Source: Pelethousia sp034928145 (GTDB taxonomy: Bacteria; Bacillota; Clostridia; Christensenellales; CAG-138). From it: a stretch of 64,000 bases of DNA. The notes beneath the pieces are model-generated. The model did no database searches. It was not told the DNA's origin and saw nothing but the letters and a program-made list of their open reading frames with translations. Shown here in pieces: positions 17,276 to 26,241 of this stretch. A program made the position numbers and the translations under genes. The stretch's first letter is position 1; each line of letters opens with the position of its first letter. Location of the stretch: contig JAYFPE010000013.1 in assembly GCA_034928145.1 (NCBI GenBank), positions 53,002-117,001 of the forward strand, read 5' to 3'.

Positions 17276-17722
17276 ATGAAGCGAGCATTTTGCATCCTGC
17301 TGGCTGCCCTGCTCCTATGCGGCTTCGCGGCCCTGCTTACGGGCTGCGGGGCTTTGAAGAAGGCTGCGCAGCTGCAATCCTATGATTTCGGCCCCGACAG
17401 CATCCCCTCCGTCAATTCCGTGGTGGGTGAGCGCCAGGTAACGGGCGTACAATCCGGCACAGGCGGCAGCGGAACCTATAAAGAATTCACCTATGAAAGC
17501 GGAACCGTATCCGAAGATCTGATCGCCTACCTGATCGATGGCCTGCTGGCCAAAGATTGGTACGCCCTGGTGGATTTCAACCTGCTGGAGCTGCCCGGCA
17601 AAGCCCAGTTGGCCAGGAAATCCGCGGATAGCGGCCAGATCCTCATTATGGACGTTAGCTACGAGCAGAGCGGCTATACCATCCGCCTGACCAAGGGCGA
17701 GGGAACGCTCTCGCTCAACTGA
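17276..17722 (+). CDS. Small hypothetical lipoprotein
   Basis: A 148-residue lipoprotein with lipobox Cys24 (LLTGC). The mature part is a compact alpha/beta domain: YDFGPDSIPSVNSVVG, a Gly/Ser turn (GTGGSGTYKEFTYES) and a C-terminal pair of strands (GQILIMDVSYEQSGYTIRL). The fold recalls small DUF4830- or BLUF-unrelated secreted domains but I cannot name a family. CGGAGG precedes the ATG. It is the last gene of the rightward zinc-ribbon/lipoprotein run and is closed by a strong terminator. Confidence 0.75.
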   Translation: MKRAFCILLAALLLCGFAALLTGCGALKKAAQLQSYDFGPDSIPSVNSVVGERQVTGVQSGTGGSGTYKEFTYESGTVSEDLIAYLIDGLLAKDWYALVDFNLLELPGKAQLARKSADSGQILIMDVSYEQSGYTIRLTKGEGTLSLN

Positions 17723-17740
17723 CAAACGCAGCATAAAAAG

Positions 17741-17772
17741 GCCCTTGGAGCCTCCGCTCCAAGGGCTTTTTT
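17741..17772 (+). terminator. Rho-independent terminator closing the zinc-ribbon/lipoprotein run
   Basis: GCCCTTGGAG and CTCCAAGGGC form a 10-base-pair stem followed by TTTTTT. Confidence 0.9.
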
Positions 17773-17791
17773 GCTTATCTACAGGCCTTAC

Positions 17792-18655
17792 TTAGCGCTT
17801 TGCCTCCAGCTCTAGCAGAATATAAGATTCCGTGAGGGCGTTGAGCGCCTCGAAAAGGTCGTAGCTGGCCACGGGTTCCAGCGGCAGGGTTTTTTTCTGC
17901 TTTCCGTTGTATTGCTTTAGTTCCAAAAACGCCGCCTGCTTGAACGCATCCCCCTCCAGGGTATAGACATAGCTCTCCCCAGGGCCGGGCAGGTCAAAAA
18001 GCAACTTATGGGAAAGATGCAGTTGCGTGCTCTCCGGCAAATACGAAAGGGTATGGCCCAGCGTTTTCGCCACGTAATCCTGGCCCTCACCCAAGCCGCC
18101 GAGATAGAGCACAAACGCATTGCTCTGCCAAAGCTGATCGATCTGAGATGCTTCGAATTCGTCATGGCTCTTCCAGCCCTTGATTTTCTGGTTATCGAAA
18201 TCCTTGCCGGCCCCCCGCTCCCACATCACCAGGCTAAAGGCTTCGTGATCGAAATTCTCCAGGTCGTAACGCAGGGAAACGGAAGCCTGGCCCCTGTAAA
18301 GGCCGTTTGGATCCGCCGTAAGTCCCTTTTTCGAAAGGTCTATGGAAATCTCCCACGTGCGCTTTACGGGTATGCCCGCGATCTCAACCTCCTCCGTCTG
18401 CTCGCCGCCCAGGCGGAACTGCCAGCCCGTAGAGGCATCCTGCCGGTCCAGCGTGCCCGTAACGGGCAGGCCGTTGATAGAGAGCGTGGCCGCATAGGCC
18501 GTGCCGTTTAGGTTCAGCGCGGTTGAGACGCTCTTCGCCTCGCCCGCAGCCGCTAGGCTGTGTCCCGCGGCGGGCTGCGCCACCGCAGCGGGAAAGCAAC
18601 CCGCGAGCGCCAGCATGCAAGCGGCCAGCGCCATTATGGCGATCCGTTTTAACAA
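17792..18655 (-). CDS. Hypothetical lipoprotein
   Basis: A 287-residue lipoprotein with lipobox Cys20 (LALAGC). The mature part is beta-rich, with repeated substituted strands such as YAATLSINGLPVTGTLDRQD and WEISIDLSKKGLTADP. Near the C-terminus it has LKQYNGKQKKTLPLEP. No family was recognised. The start is placed at TTG 18655, which has AAAGGAGG 8 bases upstream and gives a compact signal peptide; an ATG at 18676 in the same frame is the alternative. It converges on the 17276 lipoprotein gene and has a shared terminator region between them. Confidence 0.7.
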   Translation of the reverse strand: MLKRIAIMALAACMLALAGCFPAAVAQPAAGHSLAAAGEAKSVSTALNLNGTAYAATLSINGLPVTGTLDRQDASTGWQFRLGGEQTEEVEIAGIPVKRTWEISIDLSKKGLTADPNGLYRGQASVSLRYDLENFDHEAFSLVMWERGAGKDFDNQKIKGWKSHDEFEASQIDQLWQSNAFVLYLGGLGEGQDYVAKTLGHTLSYLPESTQLHLSHKLLFDLPGPGESYVYTLEGDAFKQAAFLELKQYNGKQKKTLPLEPVASYDLFEALNALTESYILLELEAKR

Positions 18656-18767
18656 GGCGCATCCCTCCTTTGCCATAGGTTTCCGCCTATATTATACCAG
18701 AGGATCGGCTGATGAAACAGCCGATCCCCCGTGTCGGGTTTGTAAACTTTTATGCGCTGCCGCGCCC

Positions 18768-19934
18768 CTACCCTTTGAGATTGGCCGTGATGGCCGCCAC
18801 GGCCTTCTCCACGTTCTCCCGGCTGGTGGCCAGGTTGAAGCGGGCGTGTGCGGGCGCGTTCCCTTCGAACCAAGTACCGTAATCCACGGCCAGGCGGCAT
18901 TTTTTCTGAAAGAGCGCGGCCATCTCCTCCTGCTTTAAATACTGCCCGAAATCAGCCCACATCAGGTAGGTGCCCTCCATAGGCGATGTGCAAACGCCCG
19001 GCAGGGCCGCCGCAAAGGCGTCTTTCGCGAAACAATAATTGCCCCATATGATATCGCGCACCTCTTCCAGCCAAGGCAAGCCATGGCGGTAGGCGGCCTC
19101 CACGGCGATGTAGCCGAAGGGGTTGCCGCCCTCGATATGCATGCGGGCCGTGAAGCCCTCGTAAACAGCCCGAAGGCCCGCGTCAGGAATCACGGCGAAG
19201 GCGTTCTGGCATCCCGCCAGGTTAAAGGTTTTGCTGGCCGCGGTGAGGGTAATGAGCATATCGTCATAATCGCCGGCCAGGGCGCTGGGGATGTGCTTAT
19301 GCCCATCAAATGTCAAATCCTGATGGATCTCGTCCGAAATCGCCAGCACGCCATGGGCTTTGCACACATCCAACATGGCTTTAAGTTCCGTCTTGTTCCA
19401 CACGCGGCCCACGGGATTATGGGGTGAGCTGAGGATGAAACACTTGACGCCGTTTTGTATGATGGCCGCCTCGAAGGCCTCCATATCCACGCTGTAGCGG
19501 CCCGCCTCGTTTTTCAGCTCGCAGCAAACGAGCTTGCGGCCATTATCCCGCACGGCGTGGAGGAAGGGATAATAGACCGGCGTAAGCACCATCACGGCAT
19601 CCTGCGGCTCTGTGAACATCTGCACCAGCCAGTTGATGGCAGGCACCACGCCGGGGGCGAAGCGGATCCACTCCCGCTGCACCTCATAGCCGTGCTGCTC
19701 CTTCTCCCAGGCCTGGAAGGCCCGGTAATAGCCGATCCCGGGCCGGTAATAGCCAAATACGCCGGTTTCAAGGTATTCCTTTTCCGCATCCAGCACGCTC
19801 TGAGGCACGCGGAAATCCATATCCGCCACCCAGAGGGCCAAGAGGCCCTCCTCGCCGAACATGCCCTTTTGCCCATCCCACTTGACGCTATCCGTGCCTA
19901 GCCTATCCACATAATAAATCGTTTCTTTCGTCAC
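18768..19934 (-). CDS. patB: MalY/PatB-type PLP aminotransferase (C-S lyase)
   Basis: A 388-residue fold-type I PLP enzyme of normal length. The PLP lysine is K235 in AASKTFNLAG, the ring-contacting Asp is D201 in ISDEIHQDL, and SSPHNPVGRVW and the RFNLA(T)SR carboxylate-binding Arg near the C-terminus are intact. The N-terminal KWDGQKGMFG and LLALWVADMDF are typical of the MalY/PatB group, which split cystathionine or cysteine conjugates. The GTG start at 19934 has GGAG 8 bases upstream. It begins 16 bases after pheT and is probably in the pheST transcript, although it may be a Cys/Met metabolism gene by descent. Confidence 0.88.
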   Translation of the reverse strand: MTKETIYYVDRLGTDSVKWDGQKGMFGEEGLLALWVADMDFRVPQSVLDAEKEYLETGVFGYYRPGIGYYRAFQAWEKEQHGYEVQREWIRFAPGVVPAINWLVQMFTEPQDAVMVLTPVYYPFLHAVRDNGRKLVCCELKNEAGRYSVDMEAFEAAIIQNGVKCFILSSPHNPVGRVWNKTELKAMLDVCKAHGVLAISDEIHQDLTFDGHKHIPSALAGDYDDMLITLTAASKTFNLAGCQNAFAVIPDAGLRAVYEGFTARMHIEGGNPFGYIAVEAAYRHGLPWLEEVRDIIWGNYCFAKDAFAAALPGVCTSPMEGTYLMWADFGQYLKQEEMAALFQKKCRLAVDYGTWFEGNAPAHARFNLATSRENVEKAVAAITANLKG

Positions 19935-19950
19935 CGTTTACGCTCCGTTA

Positions 19951-22353
19951 TCAGGCCCTAAGCTCCGCTCCTAACTGTTCTTCGAGAGAGGCGACCAACG
20001 CGGCCATGGCGCTGGAAATATCCTCGTCCGTCAGGGTGCGATCCTCAGCCCGCAGGGTGAAGGAATAGGCCATGCTCTTTTTGCCGGCCGGGATGCCCTT
20101 GCCCCTGTATACATCGAAAAGCTCCACATTTTCAAGGAGAACCCGCACCGGGGCCGCGGCGATGGCCTTAATCATCCTGGCCGCGCTTACGCCCTCCTCC
20201 ACCACCACGGCGATATCGCGGGGCACCACCGGGTACCTGGGCAGCGCCCTGTAGGTGACGGTGCCCGCCGCGTGGCTAAAGAGCGCGGCGAAGTCGATCT
20301 CGGCGGCATAACACGTTTGCGGCACACCGTAAGCCTTCCGGGTATCGGGGTGGATCGTTCCCATTTCACCCACCTTTCGGCCGCCGAGCAAAAGCAGCGC
20401 CTTTTGGCCGGGCTGGAAATATTCGCCGCCGCCGGCCTCCACCGTGAGCTTATCCAAGAGGCCCAGGCGATCCAATATGGCCTCCACGCAGCCTTTGAGG
20501 GTATAGAAATCTTCATCTTCGCCGCAAAAGGCGATGCCCAGCATCCGCCGTTCCTCGGGCAGGTCGGCGTTGTTATCGAAGTGCACGTTGCCCACCTCGA
20601 AGAAGCGGCCCTGGCCGGTCTTGCGGTTGCCGTTTAGGGCAACGGAGCGCAACATGCCCGGCAAAAGCGTGGTGCGCATAAGGCTTTGATCCTCCCCAAA
20701 GGGGTTAAGCAGGCGCACGGCCAGCCGCCGCTCGTCGCCTTCCGGCAGGCGCAGGCTATTAAGGTCGCCCGGGCCGATGAAGTTATAGTTGTACATCTCA
20801 AAGCAGCCCAACGCTACGCATAGGTCTTTGAGCCTGTCGTCATTGGCGCAGGTTGTGCCGAGCCTGCCGCGGAAGGTATCCCCACGCATGAGGGTGGGCG
20901 GGATGTTATCGTAGCCGTAAATGCGGCCTACTTCCTCCGCAATATCCCAATCCGTTTCCAGGCCGCTCTCGATATCCACCCTGTAGTGCGGCACGGTCAC
21001 TTCCAGGCCTTCGGGCAAAGCCCGCGCGCCGATATTGATAGTGCCCAGCATATCGGCCATTTGCTCCGCAGGGAAGGCCGTATCGAGAATGCGGTTCACG
21101 TGCTCCGTATCTACCATCACCACGCGCTCGGTCAGATCTGCAGCGCAAACGTCGATCGCCTGGCCGGTCACGGTACCCGCGCCCAACGCATCCACCAGCT
21201 CGATAGCCCGCTCGGCTGCCAGCATGGCGTTCACCGGCTCCACACCCCGCATGAAGCGGGCTGCCGCGTCCGTAACATGGTGCAGCTCGCGCGTCGTCCT
21301 GCGGATGCTGCTGCTCTTGAAAACCGCGGCCTCGAAAAGGACGACCTTGGTATCCGCCGTAATCTCGCTGTTCTCGCCGCCCATCACGCCGGCGATGCCT
21401 ACGCCTTTTTTCGAATCCGCGATCAGCAGCATCTCCGGGGTGGTGTCGCGCACCTTGCCATCCAGCGTAGTCACCTTTTCCCCGGGGTGGGCCTTGCGCA
21501 CCACAATGTGCCCATCCGCCACGCAGCTCAGGTCAAAGGCGTGCATGGGGTGGCCGTATTCAACCATCACATAGTTGGTGATATCCACGATGTTGTTGAT
21601 GGGCCTTAGGCCCACGGCACGCAGCTTCTTCTGCATCCAAAGAGGGCTTTCGGCGATCTTGATATCCCTAACCACCCGGGCCACATAGCGGGGGCAAAGA
21701 TCCGGCGCAAGCACATCCACGGCCGCGTAATCCGAAGCATTACCCGTGCCCGCGATCTCGCGGATGAGCGGCTCGCGGAATTTTTGCCCGAGCGCAGCAG
21801 CCGCCTCGCGGCAAATGCCGATGATGCTGGCGCAATCCGCCCGGTTGGGCGTAAGCTCGATATCAAAGATCACATCATCCAGGCCCAAAGCCTCCTGAAT
21901 TGGCTGGCCCAGTGGATGGTCTTCCTGCAAAATGAGGATGCCGTGGATTTCCGCGCCTGGGTAATCCGCCTCGGTGAGGCCGAGTTCCTTGCCGGAGCAG
22001 AGCATGCCCGCGCTATTAACGCCCCGCATATTGGTGGGCTCGATGACGATGCCGTCCATTAGGTGCGCCCCATCAAGGGCCACGGGCACCAAGGCGCCCT
22101 CGAACACATTCGCCGCGCCGGTGACGATGGTAAGCGGCTGCCCCTGCCCCACATTCAGCGAACAGATTTGCAGCTTGTCGGCGTTGGGGTGCTTGGAAAG
22201 AGCCGTGATCCTGCCCACGACCGTATTGGTGACGGGCATTTCCGGCTCCACGGCGGCGGTCTCGAAGCCGCGCCACATCATCAGCTCCACAAACCTATCA
22301 ACGCTCACATTGAAGTCCACATATTCTTTAAGCCATTTAAGCGGTAGTTTCAT
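19951..22353 (-). CDS. pheT: Phenylalanyl-tRNA synthetase beta subunit
   Basis: An 800-residue PheT of full length. Domains in order: EMAP-like tRNA-binding domain (about 40-150), B3/B4 editing domain (about 210-385, with FMRGVEP), B5 (about 400-475), the catalytic-like core (about 480-690) and the C-terminal anticodon-binding ferredoxin-like domain (about 705-800, YPVVPRDIAVVVEEGV). With PheS it forms the alpha2beta2 enzyme that charges tRNA-Phe. It starts 15 bases after pheS and both are controlled by the T-box leader upstream. Confidence 0.97.
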   Translation of the reverse strand: MKLPLKWLKEYVDFNVSVDRFVELMMWRGFETAAVEPEMPVTNTVVGRITALSKHPNADKLQICSLNVGQGQPLTIVTGAANVFEGALVPVALDGAHLMDGIVIEPTNMRGVNSAGMLCSGKELGLTEADYPGAEIHGILILQEDHPLGQPIQEALGLDDVIFDIELTPNRADCASIIGICREAAAALGQKFREPLIREIAGTGNASDYAAVDVLAPDLCPRYVARVVRDIKIAESPLWMQKKLRAVGLRPINNIVDITNYVMVEYGHPMHAFDLSCVADGHIVVRKAHPGEKVTTLDGKVRDTTPEMLLIADSKKGVGIAGVMGGENSEITADTKVVLFEAAVFKSSSIRRTTRELHHVTDAAARFMRGVEPVNAMLAAERAIELVDALGAGTVTGQAIDVCAADLTERVVMVDTEHVNRILDTAFPAEQMADMLGTINIGARALPEGLEVTVPHYRVDIESGLETDWDIAEEVGRIYGYDNIPPTLMRGDTFRGRLGTTCANDDRLKDLCVALGCFEMYNYNFIGPGDLNSLRLPEGDERRLAVRLLNPFGEDQSLMRTTLLPGMLRSVALNGNRKTGQGRFFEVGNVHFDNNADLPEERRMLGIAFCGEDEDFYTLKGCVEAILDRLGLLDKLTVEAGGGEYFQPGQKALLLLGGRKVGEMGTIHPDTRKAYGVPQTCYAAEIDFAALFSHAAGTVTYRALPRYPVVPRDIAVVVEEGVSAARMIKAIAAAPVRVLLENVELFDVYRGKGIPAGKKSMAYSFTLRAEDRTLTDEDISSAMAALVASLEEQLGAELRA

Positions 22354-22368
22354 AAGTTGTGTCCTCCT

Positions 22369-23391
22369 TTAGAACTGGGCAAGGAACCGAGCGTCGTTCT
22401 CGTATTCCAGGCGGATGTCCGTAATGCCATACTTCAGGCTGGTGATGCGATCCACCCCCAAGCCGAAGGCCAGGCCTTTCCACACCTTGGGATCCAGGCC
22501 GCAGTTCTCGATGATGTGCGGGTTGCATACGCCGCAGCCCAGTATCTCAAGCCAGCCCGTGCCCTTACAAGCCCGGCAGCCCTTGCCGCCGCAGATGGTG
22601 CAGCTCACATCCACCTCGGCCGAGGGCTCCGTGAAGGGGAAGTAGCTTGGGCGGAAGCGCATCTTCACATCCTCGCCAAACACCGTGTGGATGAAGGTGA
22701 GCAGGGTGCCCTTCAGATCGGCCAGCGTCAGATCCTTATCCACGATGAAGCCCTCCATCTGCATGAAGACAGGGCTATGGCTGGCGTCCACCTCGTCCAC
22801 CCGGAAAACCCGGCCGGGAATCACCAGCCTGTAGGGCGGCTCAAGGTTGAGCAGCGCGCGCACCTGGCAGGGGCTGGTGTGCGTGCGCAGCACCACCCGC
22901 TCGCTGATATAAAAGGTATCCTGCATATCGCGGGCCGGGTGGTCTTTGGGCAGGTTGAGCTTGGTGAAGTTATAGTCGTCATACTCCACCTCGGGGCCTT
23001 CAAAGGTGGAAAAGCCCATGCCGACGAGCGCGTCGCGTATTTCGCGGTAGGTCTGCGTCATGGGGTGCAGCCTGCCGAGCGGGCGGCCCCGCTTGCCGGG
23101 CTCGGTCACATCCAGGGCTTCCATTTCAAAGCGCAGCGCCTGCATGCGCTGGCCGATCTCTTCCTTGCGCCGCTCCATTTCGCCTTCCAGTTCTTTCTTT
23201 ACGGCATTGGCGGCCTGGCCCAAAATGGCCCGCTCTTCCTTGCCCAGCTTGCCCATGCCCCTGAGGATTTCCGTAAGCGCGCCGCTACGGCCCAGGATGG
23301 ATACGTTAATCTCCTCCAGCGCCGCCTCATCCCTGACTTCCCGCAGCCGGTTGAGGGTTTCCAGGCGGATCTTTTCGAGTGCCTCGTTCAT
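22369..23391 (-). CDS. pheS: Phenylalanyl-tRNA synthetase alpha subunit
   Basis: A 340-residue class II synthetase subunit. The N-terminal coiled coil (about 1-90) is followed by the catalytic domain with motif 1 (GMGFSTFEGPEVEYDDYNF), motif 2 (VLRTHTSPCQVRAL) and motif 3 (GLAFGLGVDRITSLKYGI). Four clustered cysteines (CTICGGKGCRACKGTGW) are the zinc-type loop common in Firmicutes PheS. GGAGGAAGG precedes the ATG. It is the first gene after a T-box leader and is co-transcribed with pheT. Confidence 0.97.
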   Translation of the reverse strand: MNEALEKIRLETLNRLREVRDEAALEEINVSILGRSGALTEILRGMGKLGKEERAILGQAANAVKKELEGEMERRKEEIGQRMQALRFEMEALDVTEPGKRGRPLGRLHPMTQTYREIRDALVGMGFSTFEGPEVEYDDYNFTKLNLPKDHPARDMQDTFYISERVVLRTHTSPCQVRALLNLEPPYRLVIPGRVFRVDEVDASHSPVFMQMEGFIVDKDLTLADLKGTLLTFIHTVFGEDVKMRFRPSYFPFTEPSAEVDVSCTICGGKGCRACKGTGWLEILGCGVCNPHIIENCGLDPKVWKGLAFGLGVDRITSLKYGITDIRLEYENDARFLAQF

Positions 23392-23404
23392 GTTCCTTCC
23401 TCCG

Positions 23405-23711
23405 ATGTTGCCAAATTTTGAAATAAAAACGCGCCTTCATCCGCAAGGGACGAAGGCGCGCTCGTGGTACCACCCTATTTCACCCTGCCATCACAGGGCC
23501 TTAGGAGCAACTTCCGCAAACCTGCCGGTGTCTTTCCGTTAGCCGCTCTTTCGCTGTATCGGGCTTACCCGGCGCTGACTACCCACCCCGAAGGGCTTCA
23601 CCAACGCGGCTCAGGGGCGAACTTATGCTTCGCTTGCGTGGAGGCCATCCCAGCCGCCGGCCCTCTCTTGGCCACGCATGGCGCCGCTTTTCCCCGTCAT
23701 CACCATATTAT
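23405..23711 (-). promoter_or_regulatory. T-box leader controlling pheST
   Basis: The minus strand carries the T-box sequence AGGGTGGTACCACG (23476-23463), then a terminator GCGCGCCTTCGTC...ATGAAGGCGCG with TTTTT (23462-23425). Upstream lies the stem I region with AGAGAGGGCCGGCGG. A TTC triplet (23621-23619, in GTTCG) occupies the 3' side of stem I where the specifier is expected, agreeing with Phe. Uncharged tRNA-Phe should stabilise the antiterminator and permit pheST transcription. Confidence 0.92.
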
Positions 23712-23717
23712 TGCAGT

Positions 23718-23746
23718 ATTTTAGCACATCCCAAATTGGAAAGCAA
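23718..23746 (-). promoter_or_regulatory. Predicted promoter of the pheST leader
   Basis: TTGCTT (23746-23741), 17-base spacer, TAAAAT (23723-23718). The -35 box lies just after the stop codon of the beta-CASP gene. Confidence 0.65.
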
Positions 23747-23749
23747 GCC

Positions 23750-25336
23750 TTAGTCCCACTTTTGCAGCAGGGCATCCAGGTCTTCGGCCAGGCGCTCCGC
23801 GCCCTCGCCCTGGGCGGATGCGGCCACCTGCATGAGCCTGGCTAGACGGCCAAGCAGGCTCTCCACGGAGACCACGGCCTTTTCGGCCTGCCGATGTAGC
23901 TCCACAACGGGCTCGCGGCGGATAACGCCGCTTGCCAGATCGAATTCTTCGAACAGCTCCGGCACTTCTACATCCGGGTAGCCCAAGCTGCGCAGCGAGG
24001 CGGCAAAGCCGTTGATCACATCCTTTTCGCCGTGCACCAGGAAAATACGGTTGGGCTTTTGGGGGATTTCCCGCACCCACTCAAGCAGCTCGTCCTTGCC
24101 CGCGTGACCCGAGAAGCCTTCGATCTTCACGATATTGGCGTTGACGATGATCTGCTCGCCAAAGAGCTTCACCTTCTTCACCCCATCCACCAGCAGGCGG
24201 CCCAGGGTGCCTACGGCCTGGTAGCCGGCGAAAACGACGGTGCTGTCCGCCCGGTAGAGGTTATGCTTGAGGTGGTGGCGGATGCGGCCCGCGTCGCACA
24301 TGCCGGAGGAAGAGATGATGATATTGCAGCCCTTGAGGGTGTTGATCCGCTTGCTCTCCTCCGCCGTTTGCGAATAATTCAGCGTGGGGAATTCGAACAG
24401 CTCCCCTTCTTTGAACATTTCCCGGGCTTCCGCGTCGTAATACTCAGCGGTGCAGTTCTCGTATATTTTCGTAGCCTTAATACCCAAGGGGGAGTCGAGG
24501 AAGACCGGCACCCTTTCGAGGCCAGGCACCGTTTTTTCGATCAAGGCGCGCTTGATGTAATAAAGCAGCTCCTGGGTGCGGCCAACCGCGAAGGAAGGGA
24601 TGACGATATTGCCGCCGCGGGCGATAGCCGCCCGCAAAACGGCGGCGAACTCGGCCTCTTTTTCTTCATCGGTGGAGGCGGAATGGTTGCGGTCGCCATA
24701 GGTGCTCTCCATAATGAGGTAATCCGCGCCTTCCACGCTATCCGGGTCGTTGATGATGGGGCGGTCATCCCGCCCGATATCGCCGGAAAAGGCCAACCGG
24801 GCCGTCTTTTCATCTTCGGTGACCCACATCTCAATGGCAGCGCTGCCCAAGAGGTGCCCCACGTCTGTGAAGCGCGCCTTCACGCCGGGGCAAACCTCGA
24901 ATTGCTTGCCATAGGGGATAGGCTTAAATTGCTTTTGCGCCGCTTCTGCATCCTCAATGCCATAAAGCGGCTCCACAGGCGGCTTGCCGGCGCGCAGGTT
25001 CTTACGGCTTTGTTCCTCGGCATCCTGCACCTGGATATGGGCGCTGTCCACCAGCATGATCTCGCAAAGCTTAGCCGTGGCGGAGGTGCTGAAGATCGGC
25101 CCTTTGAAGCCGCGCTTGGTCAGCAGGGGGATCAGGCCCGTGTGGTCGATATGGGCATGGGTGACCAAAAGCGCGGTGATCTCCTTGGGGTCAAAAGGAA
25201 AATCCCCATTGGCCAGGGCCTTCGCATCCGCGCCCTGGCGCATGCCGCAGTCTATGAGGATGTTGCCGCCGTTAAACTGAATCAGATGGCAGGAGCCCGT
25301 TACCGATTGGGCCGCGCCGCAGAACTTGATCTTCAT
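23750..25336 (-). CDS. Metallo-beta-lactamase/beta-CASP RNA exonuclease-like protein
   Basis: A 528-residue MBL-fold nuclease. The metal motif is THAHIDHTG at residues 59-67 (H60, H62, D64, H65), with further ligands in FTDVGHLLGSAA and FSGDIGRDD. The beta-CASP part includes IPSFAVGRTQELLYY and ISSSGMCDAGRIRHHL, and the C-terminal FSGHAGKDELLEW and LVHGEKD. This architecture matches the YSH1/CPSF-73-like group (COG1236) thought to process RNA. A C-terminal tail of about 70 residues beyond the core is Ala/Glu-rich and helical. A TATAAT box lies about 45 bases upstream of the start. Confidence 0.9.
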   Translation of the reverse strand: MKIKFCGAAQSVTGSCHLIQFNGGNILIDCGMRQGADAKALANGDFPFDPKEITALLVTHAHIDHTGLIPLLTKRGFKGPIFSTSATAKLCEIMLVDSAHIQVQDAEEQSRKNLRAGKPPVEPLYGIEDAEAAQKQFKPIPYGKQFEVCPGVKARFTDVGHLLGSAAIEMWVTEDEKTARLAFSGDIGRDDRPIINDPDSVEGADYLIMESTYGDRNHSASTDEEKEAEFAAVLRAAIARGGNIVIPSFAVGRTQELLYYIKRALIEKTVPGLERVPVFLDSPLGIKATKIYENCTAEYYDAEAREMFKEGELFEFPTLNYSQTAEESKRINTLKGCNIIISSSGMCDAGRIRHHLKHNLYRADSTVVFAGYQAVGTLGRLLVDGVKKVKLFGEQIIVNANIVKIEGFSGHAGKDELLEWVREIPQKPNRIFLVHGEKDVINGFAASLRSLGYPDVEVPELFEEFDLASGVIRREPVVELHRQAEKAVVSVESLLGRLARLMQVAASAQGEGAERLAEDLDALLQKWD

Positions 25337-25379
25337 CCGATGCGCTCCTTTTTTAATGTCGTTTACTCATATAAATATG

Positions 25380-25385
25380 ATTATA
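25380..25385 (-). promoter_or_regulatory. -10 box of the beta-CASP gene
   Basis: A perfect TATAAT on the minus strand, about 45 bases before the start codon; the only -35 candidate is TTGGGG at an 18-base spacing. The interval 25337-25659 otherwise holds only the terminator of the next gene. Confidence 0.45.
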
Positions 25386-25584
25386 CCATTTATTTCTCAC
25401 GTCCCCCAAGAAAAATGATGAATTTTCTGTGGGATTTCGGGATGCACTATATGGGAACTGAATCCAAATACCATCACGACCAGCGCCGCATGCTCTACGA
25501 GGGGCCCCCGCGCGGAGCCGCGGCCGGATTAGCAGGAGCCTACCCTATAAAACAGATGCGCTCCTATACCGCCAAAGCAAACAG

Positions 25585-25621
25585 AAAAAGCCGCATTGTA
25601 ACGGCACGTACAAGCGGCCTT
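25585..25621 (-). terminator. Terminator of the SEC-C gene
   Basis: On the minus strand GCCGCTTGTA pairs with TACAATGCGGC (one bulge), followed by TTTTT. Confidence 0.85.
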
Positions 25622-25659
25622 TGTAAACGCAAAATAATGCGTCTCTTTTTTAAGTCTTA

Positions 25660-26163
25660 TTATTTATCCTTACCACAGCACTTTTTATATTTTTTTCCGC
25701 TGCCGCAGGGACAGGGATCGTTGCGTCCGACGACCTCTCCGCTGACATACATCTTGGAGGTGCGGAATTCGCGCGTGATTTCCTTGCGCTTTTCCACAGT
25801 GAGGATACCGTCCCACTCGGGCAGGTTATAGAGCCAATCAGCCTTGCAATCCAGCATATTGAAGTAAAGCTTTTCGAAATTGATGTCTAGCTCCACCTTG
25901 CTGCCGCTCTTGAGGGAATCGAGCTTCTGCTCCTTTTTAAGGCTAGTGTTGATGCCGTCCAGGAAGCCGGTGAAGGTGACTTCATCCATGCCGAATTCGG
26001 CTGCCAGCTCGCTCAGTTTGCCGCTGTAAGTATGCTCAAAGTTGCCCAGGATCTTTTTGTAGTTTTCGGTCTCCAGGGCAAAGTAATCATCCCAGAATTT
26101 TTTGCTCTCCGCAGGCTGGCGCTCGGTTTCGGCCAGGGCCTGCCAATCGCTGAAAAGGCTCAT
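25660..26163 (-). CDS. SEC-C motif protein
   Basis: A 167-residue cytoplasmic protein ending in a SEC-C zinc motif, GRNDPCPCGSGKKYKKCCG, at about residues 145-163. This is the same C-X-C-X8-C-C finger found at the end of SecA, where it binds SecB and ribosomes. The N-terminal helical region (residues 1-140) matches a clostridial family with unknown role: it begins SLFSDWQALAETERQ and holds WDDYFALETENYKKIL. GGAG is present before the ATG at 26163. It lies after icd, separated by a hairpin, with its own terminator. Confidence 0.85.
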   Translation of the reverse strand: MSLFSDWQALAETERQPAESKKFWDDYFALETENYKKILGNFEHTYSGKLSELAAEFGMDEVTFTGFLDGINTSLKKEQKLDSLKSGSKVELDINFEKLYFNMLDCKADWLYNLPEWDGILTVEKRKEITREFRTSKMYVSGEVVGRNDPCPCGSGKKYKKCCGKDK

Positions 26164-26190
26164 GTTCGATCTCCTATGTGTGAAAATAGT

Positions 26191-26211
26191 AGGGCGGGCC
26201 GGAGCCCGCCC
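26191..26211 (-). other. Stem-loop between icd and the SEC-C gene
   Basis: GGGCGGGC and GCCCGCCC form a strong stem with a four-base loop, 30 bases after the icd stop codon. The minus-strand flank TACTATTTTC is only moderately T-rich, so termination may be partial. Confidence 0.5.
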
Positions 26212-26241
26212 CCTTGGGCACCTTTATATGTATACCAAATC

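Noticed and set aside
24032..25831. Long antisense frame opposite the beta-CASP gene
   Set aside because: It is a shadow of the MBL gene reading frame; no domain and no ribosome binding site.
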